Shown here piece after piece: positions 10,201 through 21,645 of a stretch of DNA of 64,000 nt. Under the pieces are notes generated by a model, which searched no databases, was not told the DNA's origin, and was given only the letters and a program-made list of their open reading frames with translations. Each line of letters begins with the position of its first letter. Within the stretch, counting starts at the first letter, position 1. Made by a program: the position numbers and the translations under genes. The stretch is from Scalesia atractyloides (taxonomy: Eukaryota > Streptophyta > Magnoliopsida > Asterales > Asteraceae). Location of the stretch: positions 43,801,606 to 43,865,605 of the forward strand of contig CAMTDV010000003.1 of NCBI GenBank assembly GCA_947069175.1, in the 5' to 3' direction.

Positions 10201-12708
10201 TTTATAAAGCCCATTTTCTTATAAGTATTTACTTATAGTTTTCTAGCTTTTTAATATTTTTAACTTTCCGTATTTTGATTTCGATAACATCTATATATGT
10301 TGAATGTCTAAATATATATTTAGACTCGTCGGCGGCGTTGCTCATTACATGTTCGTTTTTGTCGAGAATCGCCCGTTGTGGTAATGATCTTTCGTGCCGG
10401 CGATTCACCCGTTGGTCGTCGACGCGACGGTGTAATCTTGAATGTTCGCCTAATGTTCGCATTGTTCGATTTATTGTTTCGACGCTTTTCTAGAATGTAT
10501 TTGTTATGTTACCAATACTTAGTGTATTGATCAAGTGGTGGGGTATTTTTATTGTGAATACCCTAAGTTTCTAATACATACACATACAATACACACATGT
10601 ATACATACAAAGTTATTGGTAACAAAAATATATATGTATTAATACTTGTATTATTTCCAAGTAGAAATATATATTTGTAAAAAAAGCATTTATTTTTACT
10701 TATAAATATATATTTATATCTTTGTTAAACACTTGGCCATTTAGGGATAACCCTTGTCATTAGAGTCTACTTAATGATGATTTAAGTTACTAATCGCCTT
10801 TAGTCCTGCTAATCACCCCACTAATCAAGTTTTAATCGCAATTAGATTTTTAGAAAATTTCGCCATAGTTTCCCCTAAACTATGACGTTTTCCACGTTTC
10901 AAAAACGTATTTAAAACCTATTAAAGCTCATAATCATCATCAACAATCCATCAATATTTATTTTACATAATCAAACTATCATCATCCATGACTTTTTATG
11001 GTTTAAAATCCTAGTAAGTCAAGTGGGTTTTTAATATTCATTAACCATTTCAAAACACTACTTTTATCATGTTGTTTAGCCAAGTCCATGAATTTAATCC
11101 CTTGATTACTACACATTTTTAGGGTGATTAAAACTTAACTACAAGTGTTTACTTCTTATAAAATCATTCATAAGTATAAAAGTTATCTTTAAGTTGTAGT
11201 ATTTTTCATGGATGATGTAGTTGATGATCTTGTTTAGATTTAAACCTTATCATGTTTAAATCTTCATTTATACTTAACCATGCCAGATCATCCAACTTTT
11301 ATATCACACTTTTAACATAAACAACTTCAACATCTTAACTAACTATCATATAAACATATAATCAACACAAAATAAACAATATTTAGTGTTATTATTATGT
11401 TGTGTGTTAGGGTTTTTGGTTTATCTTTTCTTGATTTTCAAGATGATCAACTTGTACACTAATAATATAAGCATAAAAATAAGCTAGATTATGGATGAGT
11501 TTAGCTTACAAAGGGTGCACAAGTTCCTTGATGATTATGGAAGAAAATGAAGCTCTTTAGGAAGCCCTAATGATCTCCATCCTTGCTAGCTTCTTTAGTA
11601 GACTTGATTAAGCTTTAAGATGTATACAATGTGGTGTTTTTAGGTGGCCAAATGGTGGCCCTATGGTGGTGGTGTTGAGCCGTGACCAAGGGGGGAAAAC
11701 AAGGAGAAAAAGTTTGCAATTTTTGGTGAATGAAAGGATAAGTAATCTTGTGAAATTATTATATATTTCATATCATCTTTCAAGTTCCATCAATATCTAA
11801 AGCACCATACTTGTAAACTTTAATTTTCAACAAAATCAAGTGGGCATGCGGCCCACTTGTAGCCGTGAATTGGAGGGGGGGGTAAAGTGTAATTTATTTT
11901 TTATCACATGTTTAAAATGTAGATATTTTGGCCATTTACTTAAGTACAGTGATTAGGGTTAATGATCTAGCATCTTAAGCATAAGAGTAGAGTTTAGGGT
12001 GTATTTACATGGTATTTAATCCACATGATCATCCAATATAAGTTTCGGATGATGGATACATCGCTAGATCGCTCATCGTCGTAATAATCGCTAATAAACG
12101 AAACTATTTGTTTAGTACCGGAAGCTTTTGTTTTCGACCACCACAATTAATATGGTGTCTACTTAGTGCATTTCCGATCCAAAAATATGTATGACTAGTT
12201 CGCTAGACGAATATACGATGAGTTATGATGGCCGACATGTCTTTCGTTCGATCATTCGATCGATATCGGCACTCTTATGTTCCGCTGTTGAACTTTTCCG
12301 AACGTTGTGTTTCCGTGACCTCATGTTAGTTGAATGAATTCCGAGTTCCAAAGGAGGCTTAACTAGTTTGCTAGATGCCCGGATGAGGCTATCGGCCACT
12401 AAAATTTTCGTCGTTTCGACAATCCGCCGCTTTCCGGTCGAATTGTGCATTGTCTAACGAATGACTGGAAACGATGTATTTTGTGCATTCTTGCTATTCT
12501 CACATTATTTTAGGATGTTTAACATTGTTTTATTCTTATCCTTACATCCGGAATCCTCCGAATTAGTTTTGCGGACAATCGACATTTGTCGCCTTTTTGG
12601 TCGAAACGGACAATTTTGCGATTTAGGCGTTATACCAGAAAGTTACGTATTATTGTAATAGTTGTTCTCTAATATGGGTTTTATTTGTATATGGACTCAG
12701 GTATGACA

Positions 12709-13040
12709 TTAACATGCCGTTATTTCTTGTTCTGATCGTCTTAGTGGGTTTACCAACACAGTTAGTGTCACCGCAGTTAGTGCACCCAACACTTTCTACC
12801 AACACTTTTAGGTCATTGTTTTGGTTTGTTTCACGTCGTAACGGAAACCAGTATATGTTATGATCAGATTTACTTGCCCTAATATCGTACGACTCAGTTG
12901 TGTAATCAAATAACGATAATATGCATGAGATTATAATACAAAATTAGTGATTAAATTGTACGGAATTACTGGTTATTTGCCATTTGTCACAATTCTGGCG
13001 AGTTATGTATTCTTCCATCCTTATCTCTTGTTTCGATAAG
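12709..13040. other. Unassigned spacer between LTR-type insertion and Helitron exons
   Basis: No clear coding match. A minus-strand stretch around 12960-13010 (NCDKWQ reading) may be the end of a Helitron exon. The true junction of the 8654 insertion with the Helitron lies somewhere in this interval or just left of it. Confidence 0.3.
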
Positions 13041-13810
13041 CTTAAGGGTTACATCTTGCCATTCATTTTCTTGAAAACCATCTATTACCATTCTGAAGGA
13101 CTTAACAAGAGGATTGCAAGAATCTAACATATTTTTTTGACTTGATTGTTTCAATATCAAGTCAGTTGTTTGTTGTGGCTTTGAAGTCTATCTGAGAACT
13201 GCAAGAATTATAAGAATGTTAAAATTTACATTCTTTCAATTGAACCATGTGTGTGAGTATGTTGGGAATGAATAAATATGATCATAAATGGCACAATTTG
13301 ATAAAGAAATTACCTTACTACCTTCTGACGATTTACCACCTCGTTTTGTGAATCATATTTTCTCCATCATCCGGAAGTAGAGTACCCAATCGATGATAAA
13401 ACTGACCTTGTAGTCTAAATACATAAGAACCTTTACCTCTCTGATAACTTTTTTCAACCTTGCCACCAAGAGATATGAATGAAAACATCATGTTATATGC
13501 TCGAATATTATTCATGAAATTCCAGCACTTTGAAGTATGACTTTTATAGAAATGGCATCGTAATGGAGGAGGTGGTGGTGGTATCTCAACTTCTCCATTT
13601 GAACAACAAAGAGAATATGAGGTTTCTTACGATTTAGATTTCCCCTAAGCATTTCATCTTCCCACAACAATGCATCATATTTAGAGCACACAAAGATGGC
13701 ATCTCCATGATCAATATAATCTTCAGAATTCTAATAAAGTTATAAGTCCCTATAAGTTATATAAACATTATATATTTAACAGAAATTTAGATTGGTATCT
13801 TGTACCTCTA
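13041..13810 (-). pseudogene. Helitron transposase N-terminal region
   Basis: The minus strand encodes IDHGDAIFVCSKYDALLWEDE (around 13720-13660), a short region, then NNIRAYNMMFSFISLGGKV and GSYVFRLQGQFYHRLGTLLP (13515-13340). These are hallmark N-terminal motifs of plant Helitron helicase-like transposases, normally several hundred codons before the Rep domain. Here one zinc-ligand cysteine seems replaced (CSKY where CxxC is usual). It continues the gene interrupted at 8654. Confidence 0.75.
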
Positions 13811-14880
13811 GAAATTCCGTAAATCTTCTTAACCACAAAATCTGGTAATATGTCATCACTATTAAGATTTGCAGTAGCATTAGTAGGAGGGTGATACACA
13901 TTCGTTGGTTGAACATTGGTTGTTGAAACTTGTAAAATAAGACATATGTAACAATTAATAAAAGTTAAGATATAAATATATATTAAAGGAAAATTTTGTT
14001 TTGAAATCTATAACATATACCATTTGTAATATTTGATAATGGAGTCATCACAACAGAACTGGATGCAGACATAGTACTTCCAGAAAAAGTGTGATATACA
14101 TTCGTTGATGAGATTTTTGTTGATGAATCTTGTAATACAAAAGTATATAATATAAAATAATGAACAAAACTCCAATTCATAATTAAATTAAAAAAAATAT
14201 CTTGAATAGTGTTACTTTACCTTTTCCTTTTGTAGATAGCCTCCACAAATTACTACTAAGATTTACAGTAGCATTAGCAGGAGGATGAAATACATTCGTG
14301 GAACATTGGTTGTTAAAACTTATAAAAAAGACATATGTTACAATAACTAAAAGGTAATATATGAAAATATATTAAAGGAAAATTTTGTTTTGAAACCTAT
14401 TACACATACCATTTGTAATATTTGATAATAGAGTCCCCTCAACAGAATCGGGTGTTGATGTAAGAAGACAACCACCATTGTTTCTCTTTGTTGCAAAATA
14501 CGCTTCCTTTTTTCTCTTGATTCCCAGAGCTTTGTGTTGGAATTTGTATGTTGAACATTGATTGATGAAACTTGTAAATTAAGACATATGTTACAATAAA
14601 TAAAAGCCAACATATGAATATATATTAAAGGCCAATTTTGTTTTGAAACCTACAACACATACAGTTTGTAATATTTGATAATGGAGTCCTCTCTATAGAA
14701 TCGGATGTTGATGTAAGACGACAACCACCGTTGTTTCTCTTTTGTTGCAGAATACGCTTCTTTTTTTTATTCCGCAGAGCTTTGTGTTGGACTTTGTATG
14801 TTGAACACCTCATACTTACTTGAATTTCTCTTATTTCTATCCATAATTTCAAATGCTTGTTCAACATTAACACATTTTAG
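13811..14880 (-). repeat. Tandem copies of a Helitron 5' exon module
   Basis: Four to five degenerate units of roughly 220-300 bp lie head to tail. Minus-strand readings of the two right units share STYK-QHKAL, basic K/R-rich residues, ATKRNNGGC-LTST-DS and PLSNITN; the units near 14000, 14250 and 13850 keep TN-YH and a preceding splice-like stretch. Each is preceded by similar intron-like sequence (AAATTTTGTTTTGAAACC on the plus strand). The rightmost unit carries EIMDRNKRNSSK-like residues, a probable protein start. This looks like exon duplication in the first part of the Helitron gene. Confidence 0.6.
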
Positions 14881-15063
14881 AAGAATCGATTAAATGTCTA
14901 ATCATAAAAAGAACTTGCAACCTTAAAAGGCTCAACCATCATCAAATTCCAAGAAAAGAATAAATTATAACATCATATCACTAAAAAATCCGTTTAAAAA
15001 ATGTAAAAAAATATCTATATCAAAGGAAATCCGTGACTACAAACTAGATTTTGAATGGCAAGT

Positions 15064-15527
15064 TGTGAACGGGGATCGAGCTCCCGAAATGAGCAATCGA
15101 CCTGATCTCACTCAACTATCAGAGGCGGAATTCATTGCTAGAGAGGTATACATGACAAACACGATAATACTTACTGTTTAACTGCTTCTGATGTATTAAT
15201 GACGTTCAAAATACAGACGCAAGTAAACAAACTGGCAGAGCTTCGCCGTACCAATTGACAAATCACTAACTAGCTCTAACACAACACTTCCCTATTTATA
15301 GGTCGACATGACTCGTACCGAAGTGCGTGCAAAAACAAACACCTATGCTTCGTACGAAACTATATTTTGTACGAGTGACTCACTCGTACGAAATCTGTAT
15401 AGTTTCGTGCGAATCACAGTGAACAAACATATAAAATTTACATTTTCTCAATTAAACATTAACTTGTAAACTTCATAAACATTACAGATATATCCTAGAC
15501 GTAGGCAATAGACATTATGCACCAACA
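15064..15527 (-). repeat. Copia 3' LTR, 464 bp
   Basis: Begins on the minus strand with TGTTGGTGCA (15527) and ends GTTCACA (15064). It is almost identical to the solo LTR at 29927-30390, and its first 150 plus-strand bases match 29134-29283. It contains a TATA box and several CGTACG-type motifs. Confidence 0.9.
15291..15300 (-). promoter_or_regulatory. LTR TATA box
   Basis: Minus strand TATAAATAGG. Upstream on the same strand, at 15310-15415, lie several GTACGA/TCGTAC motifs, including one mismatch from the 14-bp palindrome at 15347-15360. The same box is at 30154-30163 in the solo LTR. Confidence 0.8.
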
Positions 15528-15541
15528 AACTCCCCCTTGGA
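15528..15541 (-). other. Polypurine tract
   Basis: Minus strand CCAAGGGGGAGTT immediately before the 3' LTR, a typical plus-strand priming site of copia elements. Confidence 0.85.
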
Positions 15542-15589
15542 TGTTGCCGTAGTCTGGATAATCTTCAAAATCTTCAATTTGATTTGACT

Positions 15590-18500
15590 TTAACGCCCAT
15601 AGAACCTCTTTACAGGCTTTCGACGTTCCTCAGAAGCAATTGGCGTTTGATCAGTCAGAGGATGTCGCTTTAAAAACTGAAAGTTCCTTAACGATGCTAT
15701 TCTTGATCCTTCAGCAATTTTTTGTTCTGATTTCTTTGACTCCTTCTTCTCAATCTTTCTCCAATTTGTTTTCCAATTCAATCCAGAATGAATATCATTT
15801 GAAAAGCACACATTTACGATCTTTTGAAATTGAAGTGCTTGCTCTTGATCCTTTTTTTCGAAACTTATCTTACTGTAGAATAAACATTCTATGTCTTTCT
15901 TCGAACAATTTACTAGCCACATTGGGTCTAGTACTCGAATGCCTCACCATAGACCATATATTCTTTTGTGCGCTATGACGGCTTTGGTTAATTCCTCTGT
16001 AATCTTCCACGAATCTTTATCTGGGTGCACACATATAACAGCCTCTCCAGTATTCGAATCATAATGCTACTACTTGAAGATTGTATAAAAATCTTGCTCC
16101 ATTTTGATCAGCGGCATGTTTTTCATCACCCGTGGTTTCTTCACAATCAAAGTAATATCTTTCTCCTTCATTACTGGATCTTCTTTAACAATGCAACATG
16201 GATAATGAGGTTTCCAATGAACAAAACCATGCTTAGCTTCAAACTTAATCAATCTCCACAGCTTTTGGTCATGGAACTTCATCTTTAGATTAATCATCTT
16301 GGTTTGCACAAGTTCCTTTATGTCCCAATAGGCAGCGTTTTGATGTCACTCAGATATCGAAAATATTGGATCCCAAATCCCCTTTTAATCGCATATACAT
16401 TTAGCTCTTCAATCCAACCCCAACTCAGAATATCCCCTAAAGAAATATCAGCATCTCTGGTGAAAAATGCTAGGGGTCTCTTAAACTTTCGCTCAACTGA
16501 ACTCTCCCGAAACCATTTCTTCTTTTGTTCGATAATTTCAGCTTTAGACATCTTCTCAAGAATTGTTCCTTCTTTTACAGCTTCAGATACTTTCCTTTGT
16601 AACATCCAAGAACTTTCTGCTTTAAATAGATCGATAAACGTTGGGAAATCTTCTGTACGCTGAATGGCATCATTAGCATCTTTATCAGAATCACTTTCCA
16701 CGACAACGTTATCATATACGTTTGCATCCTCTATATCTTCAAAAACATAAGCATTTGGTTCAAAAACATCTATCTCATTCAGTTCGTCTTCAAAATCAAA
16801 ATCGAACTTCTCTTTGCTAATACCTAGCATTGCTACTATTTCTTCTTTCGAATAACTATGAACAAACTCCCCCTCTTCAACATCATGCTCAAGATATAAT
16901 ATAAACGGCTTTTGCATGACAGGTTCAGAAGATGTAACACTTTTTGTGAAAATTCCTGCCTGCTGAGCATTTACTGACTCATCAGCTTTATCCAACCTTT
17001 CTTCTTCCGGAGTTTGGTTCGCAGAATCATCATACTTGGAAATATCAACTAATTCATTAACATTCGAATCTATTACACGAATACCCGACCCTCCAACATT
17101 ATCATCATTATTATCATCATCTGAACAACTGGAATCCTTAACATCAATATCAACATCTTCAGAATCCTCTACTTCTGCTTCCTTTTCTGTTTCTTCAGCC
17201 GTTTCTTTACTGTCTTTTCTGTCTTTTTCTTCATCAACCAATCTCGATATCATTGTGAAATATCAAGTGAAGCTATATCCACATCAGTTGGTTTTCCTAT
17301 CAAGATAATTCTTCGGTTCTTCATACACCACAATATCCCAACATTGTACTGGCTCAGATTCAGCTTCTGGCACAGCTTCATCAATCACGGATTCTTCCAC
17401 TATCTTACCCTTACCTTTTCCTTGCACATCAGATTGTTGTTTAGCCAACCGTTCTCTTTCTGCAACTCTTTCCCTTGCTTCTGCACGTTCTATTTCATCT
17501 ATTGCCGTAGAGATACTCAACCCAACTTCTTTTCAAGAATCTTCTCAAACACATCCATTCTTCAATTATTTCTCAAACGTTCATCCTCGTATTCTACCAT
17601 TCGCAAACGCAATCTTTCATTTTCAGAAATAATACTTGCCATCATAGCTTCTAATTGCTGTTCATCAAAAATTAATCCCCCAATCCTTTCAAGCATTTCA
17701 AACTTTTCAGCTGTTAACATGTTTATCTGCTCTTGCAACTCTGCTATGCGTACAACATTCATTGTCACCTGTTTTTGCAAATCATCAACTCTAGGATCAT
17801 CAAACGAAATTCATCACCTCCTGGTAGATCGTCTAAACCAATCTCGTCAAAAAATGCTTGTGAATCAAACGACTGTGAGGTAGGACGAGATTGTTGTGCA
17901 TGAGATGGTTGAGATTTTTGTTGAGAAGATTGTTGTGGCGGTGATTGCTGGACTGGTTCTGAATCAGGCATTGATTGTTGAACTGGTTCTGATTCAGATT
18001 GTTGCGGTGCTGGTTGTTGTTGTTCTGGTTCTTGTTCAGGAACTGATGGTTGTTGAAAAGGTATCTCTGGTTCATCTTGTTGCTGATCTGGCTCTGGATG
18101 CATATGATGAGGTGGAGACGGATATTCTGTATTTGTTCCTCCACATTTTCTTCAGTAGTCTGTTCAGCACCAGCTTCTGTTGGAATAACATTCAGAGAAA
18201 TTCGAGCTGCAGATCACTTCATTCTTCTTTGCCTTTTCTTGACCGGAGTTCGAAATGCAGATTCAGTATCAGATTCAGACGAAAGATAAGTTATGTCATC
18301 CTCGCCTGTTGTTTTTTTCTTGCGTTCCTCAGCTTTACGTTTCTGTTTCTCTTGACGTTTCTTTGCTTACTTTTCGGCTCTTTTCTTTTCTCACGCTCTT
18401 CTTTCTTCTGAATCAGTACTAGAGGATAATACTTCTTCAGTTGCTTTGTCAGCTCCAAAAGCCTGACGTTCTATCTCTTCAGCCATCTGTTCAATTGTTT

Positions 18501-19989
18501 CCTCAACTACAGGTTCATCTCTTAACCCTGAACTTTCAGCAGCAGACGCAGTTTTTCTCTTTCTCCCTTTATATGTAGCTTTCCCACCTTTTTCTCCATC
18601 TTTTACGAACCATGGACTTCTCTTTGCCACAAACAACGGTAAAGATTTAATCTCCTCTTCATTATCACCACTATCATCCTTCCTACAGTTTCCAGGTGCA
18701 GGTGAAATGTACTCTTTATCACGAATAGCACCAAACATCGGTTTAACTACGGGAGCAGTCTTTAGATGCACATTCATCTTTCATCATGATGCAACATCCA
18801 TATGTTCAAGTTGAGAACGTCGTCTGGGGATCTCTTCAAATCAGGATGTAAATAGTCTAACATCATCTGTATGAATCTAGGATACTGCAAAAACCTTTCC
18901 TTCTGAATATTTTGAATCATCTGAGTAAATATAACCTTTCAAAAATTATATGGAAGATTCAACACTAGCGCGGTAATCATACACATATGATAATCGACCA
19001 AGTCATCGAAACCACCTTTCCCATGACCAAACCGTGAATAATAACATGTGCAAGATATCTGAAAGGCGCACTTAGGTTTCCTTTCTTGTACGGTGCAGAA
19101 TTCACAAAACCTGTATACCCCATCCTATAAAAACATCTTTTAACCATGTATTCAGTGAAGCCTGTTGGATCGTCCTTGTTATCCTTAACCTCCAAAACTT
19201 TCCGAATCAACTCCTCAATAATCTTCACTTGAGTATCAACATTGTTAATCTTTACTGCTGAAATAATGGCGTTGTCATCAATACTATACTCGACAGCATT
19301 CCAGAAATATTCCACATGCGAAAGATAAGCCGTATGTCTATCTGTTAACGCTTTAGTCACTATAATCCTTGTGAGAAAATCCAAGATATCTCGATATGCT
19401 GCTATCTCTGGGATTGAAGCATCTGTGATACAGCATATATTGTGCACTGGAGAAAATCCGGATTTCTTGGCCTGTACAAGAAAATAACAATCAACCGTTA
19501 GAAAATTTTAAACTTTCAAAAAATTTCTTCACTGATTCGTACTAAATCCTCTGTTTCGTACGAAACACAATCTTAATAAAAAATTTTAAACATTTAAACT
19601 TTATTTCTCTGTTTAACCTATGTTTCGTACAAAACATACACTTGATCAAAAATTGAAATTTGAAATTCATGTTATTCATACGACTCACTTACTTTCTACA
19701 AAAATTCTGCACTTAATCATTTTGCTTTCAAATTTTATTTCATGCGAAACAGTTCAGTCGTACCAAATTCATCATCGTCCCAAAATTTGTCCATGTATAA
19801 TCCGAATCTAAAACTTGTTGTTTTTAACAAATTGATAGTCGATTTTCAGGTTATTAGAGCCGATTTTAACGATTTTGTGATCAATTTTACATTTTACCGG
19901 TCCAATTTCCTTAGATCTAAGTTTTAGTCCGAATCGTACTAAAATTTGACATTATAACATTGTAATTTTGACGAAATTACCTTGCCCAT
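15590..19989 (-). pseudogene. Long extra ORF after pol (env-position ORF3), spliced, function unknown
   Basis: Not recognised with certainty. Exon 1 ends at 19981 (reading LIGTPLSMGK); after a 509-bp intron, exon 2 starts AKKSGFSPVHNICCITD. An N-terminal globular part follows (LTDRHTAYLSHVEYFWNAVEY, KRCFYRMGYTGFVNSAPY, YPRFIQMMLDYL; 19470-18790). Then come a basic K/R-E rich part (18780-18230), a glutamine/proline/serine-rich part (18110-17890), a coiled coil (17780-17562, RIAELQEQINMLTAEKFEML), an acidic part (17250-16700) and a C-terminal part with tryptophans ending KRFYGR at 15590. No signal peptide or clear membrane span is seen, so it sits where an envelope gene would be but does not look like one. 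Frameshifts or stops near 19000, 18400, 18150, 17800, 17560, 17270, 16310 and 15930 break it. It ends 50 bp before the polypurine tract. Confidence 0.65.
19472..19980 (-). other. Probable intron in ORF3
   Basis: Minus-strand donor ATGGGCAAG|GTAATTT at 19981/19980 and acceptor TTCTTGTACAG|GCC at 19472/19471, preceded by a T-rich tract. Removing it joins ...SMGK to AKKSG... in phase 0. The interval itself is AT-rich, full of stops, and holds one perfect GTTTCGTACGAAAC palindrome (19553-19566). Confidence 0.6.
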
Positions 19990-20140
19990 TGAAAGAGGTG
20001 TGCCAATCAACCTCAACAATGTGAAATTCAAGCACAAATACCAAGAAATGATGTTTTTAGAGTCGAATCGCACAAAAATGCTCTGAGTCACTCAACAGTG
20101 CAAAGAGAACAGAAACCTCATTTCTGTGCGAAACACAGAG

Positions 20141-20170
20141 TATTTATACTCAACATGTTTCGTACGAAAC
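20141..20170 (-). promoter_or_regulatory. Candidate internal promoter for ORF3
   Basis: Minus strand has the perfect 14-bp palindrome GTTTCGTACGAAAC (20157-20170), then 8 bp, then TATAAATA (20148-20141), about 150 bp upstream of the end of the first ORF3 exon. More degenerate motifs lie further upstream (20175-20250). The LTR has the same order: GTACGA motifs then TATAAATA. Confidence 0.55.
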
Positions 20171-20179
20171 ATTATGAAT

Positions 20180-21645
20180 CGCACAAACTTTTAATTCTTG
20201 TTTCGTACTAAAATGACTCTCTCCGCATGAAATTCAATTTTGTACGAATCAAAACTAAAAAACTTAAACTTTTCAATTTCAATTTTTATTTTTGTATTTT
20301 TCATTTTTTTCAATAATTTTATCTGTTTCAAAAATCCACTTGACTAACCAAGTCCAAGTTAATGACCCTGGTTATCCAATTTGTCTTCCAAGTCCAAGTT
20401 AATGACCTTGGTTGAGCATGTTTGATCAAACAGATTTATTTTAACAAGTAAAGTTTCAAATTAATGAACTTTCTTGACATTTGAGTAAACTTTTTGCTAA
20501 AAATAGCTCTCAACCCATGATTTCAAGCTTTCCTCAGCAAGATATTGCTATGAATCCAACCATCAGTGTTTTTATCATCGGCAACAAAAAAAATAGAACT
20601 ATCAAGCTAAGAAAACTGAAAATCTTTTTGAGTTTTAAAATATTAAATATTTTTCAAAGAATAACATTTTTGTACATTTTGTGTTTTTAGAGGATCATTT
20701 CAAGCATACATATAAGTCATCAGTACCGTTGGTCTAGAAACACCCTTTAAGCTTTTTAAACAAATTTACCTAGATTGCCAATATATTTGTCCATTTAAAC
20801 TTCTTCTTGTTTCTCAATTGTTTCAAGATATGTTAAGGTATTATTAGAAACATGAAATAACTGTGTTTCCCATCTCAGAATATACTCCCGTATCGAGATT
20901 CCCAGAATGTTATTTTACAGGTGAATATATCGAATTGATATCTGTAAATAGGGTGAATGCGAGACCTTGAGAGCTGAGGTTAGTACTACCGTACAGACAA
21001 AGAGTGAAGGCTCGTCTTTAGGTGGTGTTCCATCAAGGAATCTTTTGTACAGCAAATGTCATAATTGCTTAAGACATAACCATATTTGCATGCAACTTTT
21101 GGGGAAATAATGCGAAAGTATTATATGAGTTCTAGGCCATTGCTTCCGCAAAATCAGAAGAACTCAAATAATACCCCAGATATCAATCAAATAGAAAGAC
21201 CTAGTATCGCAGAATCTGGCATTCTCTCAAATGAAATTTTGGAGTACTAAATCCATATATCCGAGAGATGTTAATCCACAAGTTAATCAGTTTTGTGTTT
21301 TAGGTTTATATCTCGAATACAATTTACTGAACGAGTGAAGTCTATTGGCATATCCATAGTAAGATTTGCTTAATTACTTTAAAAACAATACAATTCTTTA
21401 GCATACTGTGACTATCATTTTTGATTTACTATGATCACTCCTTTTACACAAAACTCTTTTTGCCTTTTTTTAATGTTTTTGTATTTTCCTCAAACATTCT
21501 CTCCCTAAAATCAAAACAAACATTCTCTCCCTAAAATCAAAAACATATTTTTGGATTTTTTTAAGAAATTATAAGAAAGAATGTACAGAAAATGTTTAAC
21601 CGATGAAAAATTCATATCAAGTCATCATCATCCTCAAACTCAACC
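20180..21645 (-). other. Pol-to-ORF3 spacer of the copia element
   Basis: No coding sequence recognised. It is T-rich, with a 25-bp direct repeat (AACATTCTCTCCCTAAAATC core, twice, about 21493-21540) just after the pol stop, a 24-bp duplicated CCAAGTCCAAGTTAATGACC core (20348-20410), and degenerate GTACGA motifs at its ORF3 end. Confidence 0.6.

Larger units (their letters stand above)
8654..12708 (-). mobile_element. Minus-oriented LTR-type insertion splitting the Helitron gene
   Basis: The left end is sharp: TGTCACACCCCGG at 8654, directly after Helitron coding sequence. Its minus-strand end (CCGGGGTGTGACA) is a U5 end like those at 426 and 54326, and 9190-9350 resembles 54885-55040. The right end is uncertain; 12708 is offered because the minus strand begins TGTCATACCTGAG there. 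The flanking five bases (ATTGG left, TTAAC right) do not match, so either the boundary is wrong or sequence was lost. No protein-coding part was recognised, so a solo or non-autonomous LTR is likeliest. Confidence 0.5.

Noticed and set aside
10229..10493. Overlapping open stretches on both strands in a CG-richer patch
   Set aside because: No similarity, inside the LTR-type insertion, no start context.
12223..12658. Open stretches on both strands
   Set aside because: In the LTR-type insertion near its presumed right end; no recognisable domain.
17344..18411. Plus-strand open stretches of 170-180 codons
   Set aside because: Antisense shadows of the glutamine/acid-rich ORF3; the serine and valine runs mirror its low-complexity codons.
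15590..19989. Retroviral-type envelope gene
   Set aside because: No signal peptide, fusion or membrane-anchor segment visible; only the position matches.
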